A DNA stretch of 64,000 bases from assembly GCA_030765065.1 (NCBI GenBank), contig CM060979.1, positions 111,526,350-111,590,349 of the forward strand, written 5' to 3'. Under the pieces are notes generated by a model. It did not search any database, was not told the DNA's origin, and saw only the letters and a list, made by a program, of their open reading frames with translations. A program made the translations under genes and the position numbers. This DNA comes from Deroplatys truncata. Taxonomy: Eukaryota; Arthropoda; Insecta; Mantodea; Mantidae. Below, piece by piece: positions 46,376 to 58,820 of this stretch; position 1 is the first letter of the stretch; each line of letters opens with the position of its first letter.

Positions 46376-49300
46376 ACTGGATAAAACGTTGTGAAATAGG
46401 TGTATTTGGTGAGGGGTGCGCATTTTGAACAATTTCTCTAAACATTAAGAAGTTCTCATTGATTTTCTGTTCTTATCTTGGTTTAATTATTCAAAGAGTT
46501 TTATAATTCAGAAAGTAAGGAAGCATAGTCTTTAACTTGGGTTTCTCAAGCTTTTATTTGCCTTTATAAATAAGTGTTCATATTAATAATTGACGTAATA
46601 TTGTAAATGCTTCCTCATTTCCATATTCCGATTGCTATTTAGGTTATGTTACAATCATGTGTAGTTTTCTGTTTATTTGTATACCAGAAGTGTTTATTTG
46701 TTCGTTGCCATAGCAGCAGAAGCTGAGAAATTAAAGGTTAACCCGTTGAACGTAAATTGAACCCATTGAATTTGCTGTGTTGCAATATTGTTCAAAATAA
46801 AATAGTAATTACCTCAAGAACGGAAAGTTTTATGGAACAATTTATTAAGGAGAAACACTCAAAAGAACGTGCTCTTTCAGTAAAAACGGATATCATAGGT
46901 CACTTTCCATCATATGTATATATACATGTATATGAACAGGTGTAAGTATATAAGACAAAAATAGTTAATAGTTATTCTGCCACTTAAATTATTTAATGGC
47001 TCACCTGAATATTTGAAAAATTCTTCACTTTGTTATTTTAAAAAGAAGACAGATGTTTTAATGTATAATGAATGCTCTCTACAAGTTGAGGCAGTATTTT
47101 ATATCACAACACTGTGAATGCCAGAGTGATTAAAGTGTAAATTAGCATTATTGTATGACAATGATTTGAGATGTTTGTTAATTATAAGCATTGTTAGGAA
47201 ATAAGTTTACACGGCCTCACTGAAACTGACAATAGGAGCGGGTAACAATGAAACGAGGGAGTGAGTTGTTTATCAATTAGAAGAGACAAGCAAATGACGT
47301 CAGAATAGCGTGCCTTTCTTTAGAAATGGAGGGAATATCTTCCGTAGAGCATATGTGTTCGTAATTTTGATTGGATAAAAAAATAGACGCTAATGTTGGC
47401 GCGCTTTATTAACCAATAGCAGCTTTGTTATAATGTTTAGGCATATCGGGGTGATTGAGTATAAATTCTAAAGCCAGAGACAAGTAACGCACAGTTCAAC
47501 AGAATCATTCACGGGTTACACGTCGCGCAGTTTAACAAAATCGTTCACGAGTTATACGTCGCGCAATTCTACAGAATCTCTCGCGTCGAAAAGTTAGTTA
47601 CAAAAATGTGAAATACTCGAATTAATAACGTGCAGCAAATAAGTGATTATAGTTACATTCGAAAATATAACAGTTTCAATCAGTTCAACAGTATTAAGAG
47701 TAATATATATGAAATTAATGAAGTGTGACGGCAATAAAAGCGTAAAAACAAATTATTTTATCAGTGTTATCTTTTAGTAACAACTCCTTTCCGTTTACAC
47801 ACCCTGTTCAAGAGATTTGCTCGACTGAGTAATAATAGCTAGTCGGAGGACAAAGAACCCAAAATTCAAAATAGTTAAACCATAACAGGCGCTCAGCAAA
47901 TAAGATAACACGAACGACACCGCGACAAAGTTCCAGGATTTTAATACCATTGATTGGAAAAAATATATTGCTACATATATGTATGTGTCTGTAGGAACAA
48001 AAATCAATCAATCAAAAATAATGGTCTCTAAAATTAGATCGCAAAATAGATGACCAAAGACGTTAAAGTGGCCTATGCGCGGGACTATATAAACAAAAGG
48101 AAACACATATCATAATGTCACACTTGAGTACTTTACTTTTTTGTCACTACTAAAAGAAAAGTTGTAGATAGAAAATATCGTTTAACACATCTAAACCATT
48201 TCTCAGAACTTCCCAATTCCAAATTCCATAAAATAAATATCAAATGTACAATCCCATGTCTGTGTACATCTTCAACATACATAAATACCAAAATTTATTA
48301 GAATAATGTAATTTGAAAGAAAATATATTATACAGTGCTGAGAAAATGCCATTTTCTAGTGTCTAAATTCGAACCCCGCCGGCGACTCGGTCGTAAACTT
48401 CTCACTTATAAGTAGGACTCGGATTTTAAGTTCTGCTAGCCTTCGTTTTATGTTTTCTATAACTTTAATTTTTTTAGAGGTTTTGTTTGTGGATGCTTAT
48501 TACTAACACCAACAATGTTCTGTTTTTCTTATTCTAGGATTTTTTTCCCCTCCGAAGGGGCCCCATCCATCGCGATCAACCAAGAAAGTCTATCTCGTCT
48601 CCTCGTGCAGTTAGTCCACTGGGGATGGGAATATTGAGAAAGGTGTGCCGATATCGCTATTGCACTCCGGGATTCAGAGGGGTACACCAGAGTTATAGAT
48701 TGAAGGGCTCCCATGCAATGAATGCTGGAGCGATAGATCGTGCAGGATCCTAGGAGATATACCTACTTGACTACTAGGCGCAGTATGTATCCTGGGAATG
48801 GTGGCATGGTCTTAAACATTGGATAGGGAGAGTGGGATGACCATTTAAAGGCGTAGGTATGTTGGGAGTTTGTGTGTTAGTGTTAAATTAGTCTGTGTGG
48901 TGGAGTTAAGATTGTGGGTGATGATGGAAGCATTCACTAGTGCTTGTCAATGATGCTTAGCTTATCTTCCGGTCATCTCTGGCTGCGTCGTATGCATATC
49001 CGCGCGTTGTCGTTTCGAATACTGAAACGTACTAAGGCTAAGCGAGTTTGTTAGGGCTTGTTCTAGTGAATTATGTATTTAGGCACTTAGATGAAATTGT
49101 ATTAAGTTACTAGGCTATACGCCTATACTTTGGGTTTTGTATGTGAAAATATGTTTTTAATGAATGCCAGACCAATAATTTTTCTGCTTTTCTTATTTTA
49201 GTATAATTTACTTATAACATATTTCACTAAGTACACCTTATAAATATCATCATAAAACACATAGAATATATGTTACTATTCTTGTGTTTATATTCGTTGA

Positions 49301-49967
49301 GGACGCAGTAGATAGTTAAAAAAGCACGTCTAAATAATTGTCTGGCGTGAACGATTTCCTATGACCATTTTCTGTTTTTCTTATTTTAGTAAGATTTATT
49401 TAAAGAAATACATCTCACCAGAGTTTGCCTATCACACGCTACTCACAAGAAAACGCGCACACAATATATCTTACTAATTTTAATGTTATTGTTGTTACCA
49501 CTATTATTATTACTATTACTTTTTTTTCATGCACAAATTTTCAGGCATGAACAATTTGCTGTTATCACATTCTTGATTCTTGAGAGAAATGGTTCTCTCC
49601 GCAGAAGAAGACGTCATTAGAGCTAAGTCATAGATGCTAATGCTGCATGTTCTAGTATTAATTTTTCTGTCTGCAGTACTGCGCAAATCAGCTTCATGTT
49701 TTGAAAGCCAGGATTGCGTTTAATAATTTATCTGCAGCTTCGAATGCAACTCCATAAATGCTTGTACTTTTTTCTGGAAACATTTCCAATGATATCCAAA
49801 ACCTCTTGTGTGACAGGGTTGCACTTTCCAAGCAGAGAATAGCTTCTGGTATATATTTATAATATGCCTTGATATATGCAAGAGAAGCAATAATAGTAGT
49901 AGCAAATAGTGTGAAATATATTGATATCATGAAAATGGTTCATTAAATGGCAAGGAAAAGTATCTTA
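46376..49967. other. Large gene-free stretch
   Basis: AT-rich. Contains a promoter-like or LTR-like block (47.2-47.8 kb), a box B-like GGGGTTCGAATTT on the minus strand near 48370, a GC-richer patch at 48540-48760, and three near-identical pyrimidine-tract/AG motifs at 48519, 49182 and 49371. No coding region is supported. Confidence 0.4.
47413..47500 (+). promoter_or_regulatory. Pol II promoter-like block (CCAAT, TATAAAT, initiator)
   Basis: CCAAT at 47413-47417, TATAAAT at 47460-47466 and a possible start near 47491, the right spacing for a TATA promoter. Three 33-36 bp tandem units (GTTCAACAGAATC, GTTTAACAAAATCG, ATTCTACAGAATC with GTCGCGCA between) follow to 47587. AATAAAAG lies at about 47733. 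It could be a host promoter or a solitary LTR; no coding region follows. Confidence 0.35.
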
Positions 49968-50713
49968 TGTGTTGCACTCACATGAATTTCTCTATTCACT
50001 CTTCTACAAACTATTCTTACAAAAATGTATTCTTCTATCTGCTTCTTGTTAATACAGACAAACCATCATTACTCATTTCTTTGTAGATGTAAGAAGAATA
50101 CAATAAGCTAAAGCGACATCAAATCTTTTCAAAGCTTTGAAATTCCATTCTCTTTGCATGAACACGAAAAAGAAAGGGGGGAAGGGAATAATGATTTGCA
50201 GTTAAGAAAGGTATAACGTATTTGAAAATTCAAACCAACAAAGAATATCTCGGAATGATTAACGCCACAAAAAATTTATTTGACAAAAATTGTGTGTTTT
50301 AATGAGATCTACATATTTTGTGTAGCAAAGTTTTGTCTATCTCCTACTGTCTACCAATTACACAAAAGTCATCCAGAATAAAGAGTACTCCACAGATTAC
50401 TCCCAAAAATTCAAAATATACATTTTATGCAAATGTTTTAAAATATATTATTTTAATCAAAATCGTCAGAGATGGAAGATGCTGAACTTAAATAAGAAGT
50501 TTGGTATTTAACTGAATTTCGAGCTATGCTGTTCACAAACAGACATACACAGACACATACATACACATACAGACCTTTTTCTAAAAATAATTAGTTTGGA
50601 TTCAGGAAGTCTCAAAATGTGCATTTTCAGCGAAATCTCAATATCGAATTTTTGGGTGGAATGCAATACTTCCTCTGTTTACTATGGTGAGTTCTAGTAG
50701 AGAAAGTAAAAAT
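49968..50713 (+). mobile_element. HINE-like unit, near full length
   Basis: Head CTTATGTGTTGCACTCACAT, middle blocks, a CA-rich core (about 50540-50570), ATTTTTGGGTGGAATGCAAT and terminus AGTAGAGAAAGT. Part of the middle after AATCAAAATCGT is deleted. Confidence 0.65.
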
Positions 50714-50744
50714 AGGTTAAAACTCATAAGCATTTAGTGTGACC

Positions 50745-51258
50745 AAAAGGTAAAGGTACGTATCACAGAGGGGCCCCAGGAAACGGGGCAGAGCAACGCT
50801 AGTAGGCCATAATGGCCCCCTTTGTTTCCAACGTGACACTTGGGATGGAAGGATGAGAGCGACCAGATCAGGATGCCGACAGGCGCAAGCATAGTTGGGG
50901 GTCCCTAATGTTTCCAGATAGAACGCTCCCGATGCCGCCCGGCCACTGCCCATAAGCTATAAACCTCCAGGGTCCCCGGGGCGGAGCCTACTCGGAGGAG
51001 AGACCTAACTGAACGGTCATTGCAGCGACGCCAGTGAAGAAAACGCCCAGCCGCAACCCACCGAACACCATCGTCTGGTCCTACAACCCTAAAACAGATG
51101 ACAAGGGAGAGGATGGTACAGGAAATGAGAAGGAGGAGAGTCATGGGGGAAGATGAACCACCCCAGCATTCGCCTGTCGACCAGATGGGCCAGAGTTGGC
51201 GGTCGCCAAGGATCGATCCCGGGACCTCCCGAATGCGAGCCATAGACGTTGCCACCTT
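50745..51258 (-). mobile_element. Long tRNA-headed SINE
   Basis: On the minus strand: head GGTGGCAACGTCTATGGCTC, box B-like GGGATCGATCC, GTAGGACCAGACGATGGTG and TAGGCTCCGCCCCGGGGACC, ending ACGTACCTTTACC. Same subfamily as 34722. Confidence 0.75.
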
Positions 51259-52308
51259 TGGTTGTTTCCTATAGGTTGGTGTGACTAAACTATATTTACA
51301 ATTTTTAGTTTTGTAACCTACAGTTTCAGTTTTTACTCTCTTATGGTGCTCATAATAAACCAGGCCATATCAAACAGGGTCCATTAAATCATTGGGCTGA
51401 TACTCAGGGCGGGGGGTTCCGCACAACTGCGCATAATAATTCATGGTCGGTCTCCGGGTCTGTGGGTCCTTCAGAAAATAAGTTTTAAACGAGGCAGAAG
51501 TTGCGTGTGCTGGTTCCCATATGATGTGTTATTTCAGATTGCACCATTGTGTCCACAAATGGCACCGTAATAATAAACATCTTCCTACCTGGCTTTCAGT
51601 ATTCACCTGGCTGGCGGAACAACTTGTTTTTTGTGTGCAAGCGGCCAAAGCCAGTCTCGCTCTGTCCTGCTCTACACACAAGCTACCGCTCCAAATTGAT
51701 TCTCTTGCAGTCTTCCGCATAACACTTCCCACTTGTCTCTCTGACTCAAGCTTAAAATGCAGCCACAAACATTTCTGTACGCATTACAGTCGCATTTAGT
51801 GTATCACACTGTTCCTCTATCCACCTTTCATTAATCACAAAAATGGTTTCAAATTGGTAAGCAATGCTGACTAACGGAAACAATGCACAACTGTTGATTT
51901 TCGAGCGCATGTGAGAACGCTCCCCAATAAGGATAAAGAAGAAGCTAATAGATACATAAAAAATTAAAAGGATAAAACATACCACGACGTTTATGAAAAA
52001 ACTATTATTAGCAGGCTAAGGATCCGGTACACTTTAAGAGTGAAGTGAAGTTTACTGTGAATCGAGTAGGATGGAGTGAGGTGGCGCATTGGAGTGTTGT
52101 TTACCTGTGAGGCCGTGTACAATCCGCTTCTTGACTAGAGGTACAGTGCACTTCTGTCTCTCATTCCGATGTATCTGTCCTACTTAATTTTCCTTCATCA
52201 CTAGACTGTACTGTTTGCAGTAGCGAATAAGGCGTATTTGTTTACGTTTACTGAACCCTATACCAAGGTTTCACATAGCCTGATTATTACGAAAAGTATG
52301 TATTTAAT
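51259..52308. other. Gene-free spacer
   Basis: No recognised feature. The two overlapping frames at 51521-51799 (opposite strands) mirror each other and lack domains. Confidence 0.4.
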
Positions 52309-53146
52309 TTTTTTTCCTTTACTTCCTCGACTTATAGGCACATTGTTGGTACAGAAGGTATTGCATTCCACCCGAAAATTCTATACCGAGATTTCACTGG
52401 AAATACATGTTTTGGGGATACCTGAATCTAAAAAAAATCAGTTTTAGAAAATGGTCCGTGTGTGTGGGTGTGAGTCTGTGAACAGCATAACTCAAAAACA
52501 AAAAGTTGGATAAATACCAAGCTTGGTATTAGATTAAGAGCTTCCAAAGATGTGACACGAAAATTTTCAACAGAATCCCCCACCCCAGACTACCCTTTCC
52601 ATGCAACATTTTTCGAAGTTTTTTATTTCCCAAAAATGGCTCTAATGATTTTGGTTAAAATACCACATATTAAAGATATTTACATGACAAATAAAATGTA
52701 TATCTTGAATTTTTTGGGAATAGCCTGTGAAGTCTTCTTCATTCGGAAGGGATTTTGTATAATTTTGTTTAACTGGTAAAGGTAAGCGACAGACGAAAAT
52801 GTACTACACGACAAATGTAGATCTCTTTAAAACACACAGTTGATTTCCACGAAGTTATCGTTACTGAAGGTCCGAAATGCTCATTTCTTGGTTCTGCCAA
52901 CATTCAGTTGTTTCTCGCAATTGTATGGAAACAGTATGGAATTTTAAGGCCAGCGTATAGCGTCCAGTTCTTAAACTTTTGACTATCGTTGTTCACTATG
53001 TATTGAAACGATATATGTAACGTAGCTATTTCTGCAAAGATTAAAATGAAGTAGATAAAAAAATAAACTTTCGTAAGAATAATTTGTATACTCACTAACA
53101 AATGATTGGGCTAGAGAAAGTTATCTGAATGTAATGCATCAGATTT
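52309..53146 (-). mobile_element. HINE-like copy, full length
   Basis: Right end head TCTGATGCATTACATTCAGA on the minus strand, middle with GGACGCTATACGCTGG, a GTGTGTGGGTGTGAG core (52457-52475), and a degraded stem-loop end at the left. Flanked by T-rich DNA on both sides. Confidence 0.65.
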
Positions 53147-54339
53147 TTGTTCTTTTTCATTTATATGTCCCTTTTAACACCTAAGGTCATATCGGCGGCT
53201 TTGCCTTTGGAACAATTGCTTATCGGTAATAATATTCACTCGTTTTACTATCGTGTTAATCATTCGGTTTGTTTATCTTTGCTTTTCTACTTAAACATTA
53301 ATTTCACACATAGCTGCAATTAAAGTACTGCTATTTAATATAGCACTGCAACTATCGGTTTTCAACCAAGCATAATACGCGATATCGATTAATCTCGTAC
53401 GCGCAACAATCTGCATCTTGAAAGCTGCAATCCAAAATGGTTGGCGCGGGTATTGAAAATGTTATTGATTTCAAATCATTAACACCGCCGGAAATTACGG
53501 CAGAGCTATTGAACTTCACTAGCACCTTATGACCACAAAAGTCAGGAAGATACATAGAAATTCTATGGAAAGTTTATATATAGAAAAAGTGAAAACATCA
53601 TGTTTTTAGAAAATCTAATGCTAGTCAACTTTGAAGAATTGTCATTAAAACCGAAATTGTTTACTTTTCTGAACTCACTATTGAATACTAAAATCAACAC
53701 TTAATATTAAGCAAGGAATTGGTAGGCCAAGTACTCAAAACTAAATGCTTTACTAAAACTAAAATCAGAGGGATACAAAAGAGGAAACAAAAAAATATTT
53801 TCAACCCAATGGACTGAAAAGGTTTATACATGAAGCATCTGATTCTAAATATCTCATGACAAAGTAAGTAACTTCAATGTTAGTAAGCAGCTCTTTTTCA
53901 TAAAGTATAAGTACCTATGTTAAAAATTACTAACCATGATTAATTTTAAGGCAAAGATATTTGTAAAAACTTTAAAGTTAGACATTCAATTATGGTCGAA
54001 CAAAACCAATCTAAATGCCTTGCCTAAAATTGTAATTAAAACACCCTTTTCTAAACATATTTTCGTCTTAATTACTACCATTATAGGCCTGGTATATACC
54101 TAATATACTTTTATATTATCTGCCAAAATATTTAAACTAGAAACATATACAATTTGCTACTTATCTTTTCATGCATGGTGAATCATACCACATATAAAGG
54201 GATTAGTTTTGTATATTAATTTTTAAGAAATAATTTTAAAATATGTATTAAAGAAAAGGTTCGAAGCATAGTTTAATTTTCAACTTATATTTGATAACTG
54301 CAATAAGAAGTTTTTGTGTAAAGATCGAGATGACAACAG
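53147..54339. other. Gene-free spacer with one small Kozak-like frame
   Basis: At 53437-53532 an ATG in a good context (CCAAAATGG) opens 31 codons (MVGAGIENVIDF...). It is GC-richer than its surroundings but too short to call a gene. The rest is AT-rich. Confidence 0.35.
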
Positions 54340-55975
54340 AAGTTGGAATGCAAAATAAAAAAGATATATCAGCAACTATAAATAGAGCTGTAACACAGGG
54401 ATGTCCTCTTTCGCCGTCCTTTCTTTATTTGGATATATGTTGACGATACCATATATAATTGGCAGATTATTTTGAACATTTGGACATTTTAAAAGAGGAA
54501 TCACATTTTAGACACATTATTTTTTGCGAATTACTGGTTCCCATATCTAGCTCAGAGGATGTTTAACAGAAGTCTCTATTACTCAGAAGTATTAAAAAGC
54601 AAGACTAATTAACATTTATCCGCTTATGAAATGCAATCATTGAAGCTAATACAATGTCAGTAATAACAATAATAATAATAATTTTTATAATAATAATATC
54701 GACGACAATGGTGACAATGATTATATAAATCTTATTATGAAAGAAGGCGTGTTATCTCCGGCGACAGAAGGTGTTACCAATGCTTTGTGAAAACGACTAA
54801 GGTTATAATGAATCATTCTAGCGTTATCGACGAATGATCCTCGTTAACGACCGGCATGCCAGGAAATTCTATCCACCTCTCAGCTGAAGTTATGAAGAAA
54901 GTGCTGTTGCCACTTTTCTTATGATCACAGTAGGAGACTATTGTTCTACTCCTTTAGTGCTGAATCATACTCCAGATGGGGCTGACATATCAGTTGTCAG
55001 TTCAAAATCATCTAAAAATACATTTCTAAACAGCGATATACAAAAACTTGTTATTTATTTAACTAACTTCTTAAGTGCTGAGCCAGTGCTACTGTAGAGC
55101 GAAATAGAGAAATATTATAGTGAAGAAAACTACACTCTTTTGTCCCGATTGTGCTAGGTGCGGATTACTGTGTATAAAAGAGTTGCCGATCTTTAACGCA
55201 GAGAGTGTGCCCAAAATAATCAAAAGCATATTAACTGAAAACAGGCTTAAAAAGAAGAATATTCTTATCCATATCTTCTCTTGTGACCTTATCGTTTCTG
55301 TGCAAAACTTCAGTATTTTATAATATGACATAATGAGTATTGAAAAGACACAGCAATAAAGGGGATTTCATAGACTGATCTAATGACTTTTGTTTCTTTT
55401 CATTCAGTCTTTCTAGAGTAAAAAACCTTCAGTATCTGCAATAAACAAGGGCCTCTTTTAGAATATAAGACGATATTTGCCAAAGATTTAATTATTATTT
55501 TAAAAAATGAATCTGCCCTAAAAGTCGGCATTTTAATCCTATTCACATGTCATGTAGCACAATATGAAAATGTCTACTAGAAAAACAAAACATTGTGTTC
55601 TACGGAAGTAAACTCTGGACATTAAGACAGTAAAATATAGGCTTCAGAAATGAAATTTTTAAGGGGGGTTAAAAGATGCACAAGATTAGATTGCATATTT
55701 TAGTATTTAGTATGAACGACAAGCTGTAAAATATTAAGCGAATGGAACAATATATAGAAAGAATAATAGAAACAAAATGGAGGTAGTTATGACAGGAAGA
55801 TACGTATATAGATAACCCAGAAAGAGATGGCTTGAGAAATTTTGAAGACGGAACGTGCAATTTATTGCCTATACCTCTTCAAGTATAGAAGAAGAAGAAG
55901 AAGAAGAAGAAGAAGAAGAAGAAGAAGAAGAAGAAGAAGAAGAAGAAGAAGAAGAAGAAGAAGAAGAAGAAGAGG
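54340..55975 (+). mobile_element. Decayed non-LTR retrotransposon (LINE) with GAA-repeat tail
   Basis: Plus-strand pieces in order: INRAVTQGCPLSPSFLYLD (54368 on), an RT block; near 55600, YGSKLWTLRQ and SEMKFLRGVKR; near 55740, the fingers-like tail with RDGLRNFEDG. This order is that of a common insect LINE whose 3' end carries a short tandem repeat. Here the end is an AAG run. Many stops and frame changes; the FADD region is not readable. Clade not assigned. Confidence 0.65.
55887..55972 (+). repeat. (AAG)n microsatellite at the LINE 3' end
   Basis: About 28 AAG units, nearly perfect. It produces a false poly-arginine frame. Confidence 0.95.
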
Positions 55976-57594
55976 AAGAAAGGACCGACTGATCTGGAAG
56001 CAGTCATCCCTACTTCTTCCAAGGTGCGCATTCTCTTGACAATTTATTGCAAGTTGCCCAAGATTAGAGTCCTCGTATATTAGCTTTTTCTAAACGTGCA
56101 CTTTTTGCTGCTGAAAGATCTGCAATTAATCTGCAGTCTTACTTCTCCCCATATGGTGCCGGTCGGCCTGTGTTGCAAGACGTGTTCGGCTCGGAGAAAG
56201 TAACGAATAAGGCCGCATATTGTGTGCGCACTTGCATAACACTCGTAACAAACACATCACTTTCGGTGCATGTTTTTTTGTATCTGAGGTGTTAACTTTC
56301 TACCAGTCATATTTCATGAAGTTCTCGTACCTGATGGGCGATATCCCAACCTGTCACACTCGCAATACTGACTGGATCTGTCACGAACCGATAACAAACA
56401 CCACACAAAGTAGTAACGCTGGTTCGGATGCAGTTTGCTGGACCTTTTGGTTGCGATATGCACAAAGGCGCTGGCTATAATAGCATAGTGCGGTTTATCA
56501 TGTAGAGAAATTAACACAAAACTAGAAAAAGTGAAAATCTACGATAGATTCGTGCATTATTTTTAAAAGATAGTTCTACCTGAATTCCTTGGGCATTTGT
56601 CTTCCGATTCTTCTTCGGTTACCAGGGATTAGGTAAGAATCTGCTATGGTTTCACACCTTCCAATCGTTTTCTAGGTTGTTCGATTGATTTGACTCTTTT
56701 TGGTCAGTAGTTCACGATTTAGGTTTGGATTTACTTACTTGGCGATAATCTCCAAATAAGTTTTAAGCTTTTAAGACTTAACAGAGTAGTCTGATATGGA
56801 ATAAGACTAAAAATAGTCTAAGACTATGCCCTTTCATGATGAGGAAAGTAAGCATTATGCCAAGAGTCAAATAATAGAACAATAAAAGGGTTTATATACT
56901 TTAAGTAGCCGGATAAATTGTGCTAGAAAAAAAGAAGTACACAGAACTTACAGGCACTTTAACAGGATGATAAATAAGTTCGATAAATATATAAGTAAAA
57001 CTGTATAGTTACGAATACACATTCATAATTAATAGACCAACTACGAAGTAAGGTAATGAAATTTGGACAGTTACCTACAAAAGCAGAAGAGAAAATAACT
57101 GCAACCACTCTGAAAAGAAACAAACCACATTTAGACAGAATTCGGACGACTGCTTCGTACGGGGAGAACTCAACCCTTGACTAAGAAAAAGAAGAGTAAC
57201 AAGAACTAGAAATAGTTGGAAATGTGCTTGCAGTTTTGTATGTAATGCGAATATTAGTTTTCTAATGTTCATTCTATTCAGTTCTTTTAATGCTACTGAT
57301 TCCTTACGCTACATTCCCTTTGCCGGTTTTAGAAAACACATTTCAGTTACTTGTATTTTGGTGAAAGAATACCCTTGAATAACCCATATCTAACTCCCAG
57401 AGAAGTGGTATGACACTAAAATTTTACCCAATAAAGTTTTTCCGATAGTATCACATAGTTTGAAACGTTGTATATTTTTAATTCAACTCTTAAGCAGTAA
57501 CTCACGAATCTCGAACAGCTAAATCAGGCGAAAATCCTTTTAAACATTATAGGTACAATTCTTATATGGTGAGCTATTCCTCAACTTTCATCTA
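55976..57594. other. Gene-free spacer
   Basis: No supported gene or repeat. The frames at 56220-56517 overlap on opposite strands and have no domain. Confidence 0.4.
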
Positions 57595-58820
57595 GATAGG
57601 AAAGATAGAATCAGACGACTGAAAAAAATTCAATAGGCGGGATTTGAACCACGGATCTTCCGGTTTTCATCCTGTTGTTCTAAGCAACTGAGCTTCCATG
57701 GCAACATGCCAGTATGACATTAAATTCCCCAAATGACACGCACTTTTCTCGGTAAACCGTAAGGAGATCAAATTTTTTTGAGATGACACATCCCAATGGC
57801 GACTCACAATATCGTAAGTTTTCAACCTCGTCTTACACACTTATGTAGAGGAACAATTAATTACAATTGATTGACCTAATAGTTGGTTTAAACTTTGAGG
57901 CACAGGACTTAAAGTACTTACGACTTGTAAGTTGATATAAGGGTATGTCATCTCAAAATAATTTGAGATGTCTTTGTGGTTTACCGAGAAAAATGCGAGT
58001 AAGTTGGGGATTTAATGTCCAGGCGAGCGGTTTTAGTAAGTAGACTATCAAGTTGGTGGCCAAAGAAAATGGAAGCGACTGCAATCTTACAACGTTCTCT
58101 GTAATCAAACACGATGCGCAGTTGAAGGCACTATGTCCTGCTTCGAAAACGTAAATCAGGATTAAGGAGTATTAAAAGAAAGAAAACAATGTATCTTTAG
58201 CTATTGATAGTGTGTGATTAGTTTATGAAAGCTATAAAACAAGCATTTCAAAAGATGTGCATCTTTAAAGCAATATCCGCTCTTATTAGTGTACGACAGA
58301 GATCCTGGAAAAATACTGATCTGTTGTTTGGGGCTGAAGAGGTTGAAAACCCACATTCCTTCCTAATAATGTCACGGTTCCTCGCGTTTCACTGAATTAC
58401 AATGTTGTTCAATATGATGTTTAAACGTCTTTTGAGCTTTACGTTGCATCTCATGGTTTCTGCCACATTCCGACTAAATAATGCTAATGAATAAGCTCTT
58501 CTTTGCTTTAGGCATATTGCCACAGTTCTCCATTGGCGTATATTATACAGCGAATAAATGGAACAATCGCAATGAAAGCAGCAGTTGGGGAGAGGAGGAG
58601 TGTGCCCCTCACAGTAGGTACCTGACATCACCTATACTCCTTGCGGTAACAGAATTGCTCTGTTTACTTACTAAAACCCCTCTGCCTATAATGTCGTACC
58701 GGTTTGTTACCATGTTTGTTCTGTTGGTCAGAGAAATCGGATCGAAACCCGAAGATCGTGGTTCAAATCACGGATATGGCATTGAATTTTTCAGTCGTCT
58801 GATTCTACATTTCCAACCTT
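57595..58820. mobile_element. Second palindromic tRNA-armed element, one arm interrupted
   Basis: Left arm 57595-57819, centre 57820-57915 and right arm 57916-58019 plus 58688-58820. The arms match those at 33333. The left arm carries a minus-strand tRNA-like head (box B GGTTTGAATCCCGCC reading as GTGGTTCAAATCCCG on that strand). The right head (58695 on) is degraded in box A but has GTGGTTCAAATCACGG. The centre is related to the first locus's centre in reverse orientation (shared CTATTAGGTCAAT). Removing the hAT-like insertion leaves a right arm of about 230 bp, the same as in the first locus. Confidence 0.8.
58020..58687. mobile_element. 668-bp hAT-like non-autonomous element
   Basis: Ends CAGGCGAGCGGTTTTAGTAA and AGGCAGAGGGGTTTTAGTAA (minus strand) are inverted over about 25 bp. 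The flanks TTAATGTC (58012-58019) and ATAATGTC (58688-58695) form an 8-bp target duplication with one mismatch. This is the hAT signature size. No transposase frame. Confidence 0.75.

Noticed and set aside
51360-51480. Possible rRNA or mitochondrial fragment, from GC-rich GGGCGGGGGGTTCC sequence
   Set aside because: No match to a conserved rRNA segment that I could recall, and no adjoining rRNA-like sequence.
55842-56039. Poly-arginine frame
   Set aside because: Produced by the AAG microsatellite in another phase.
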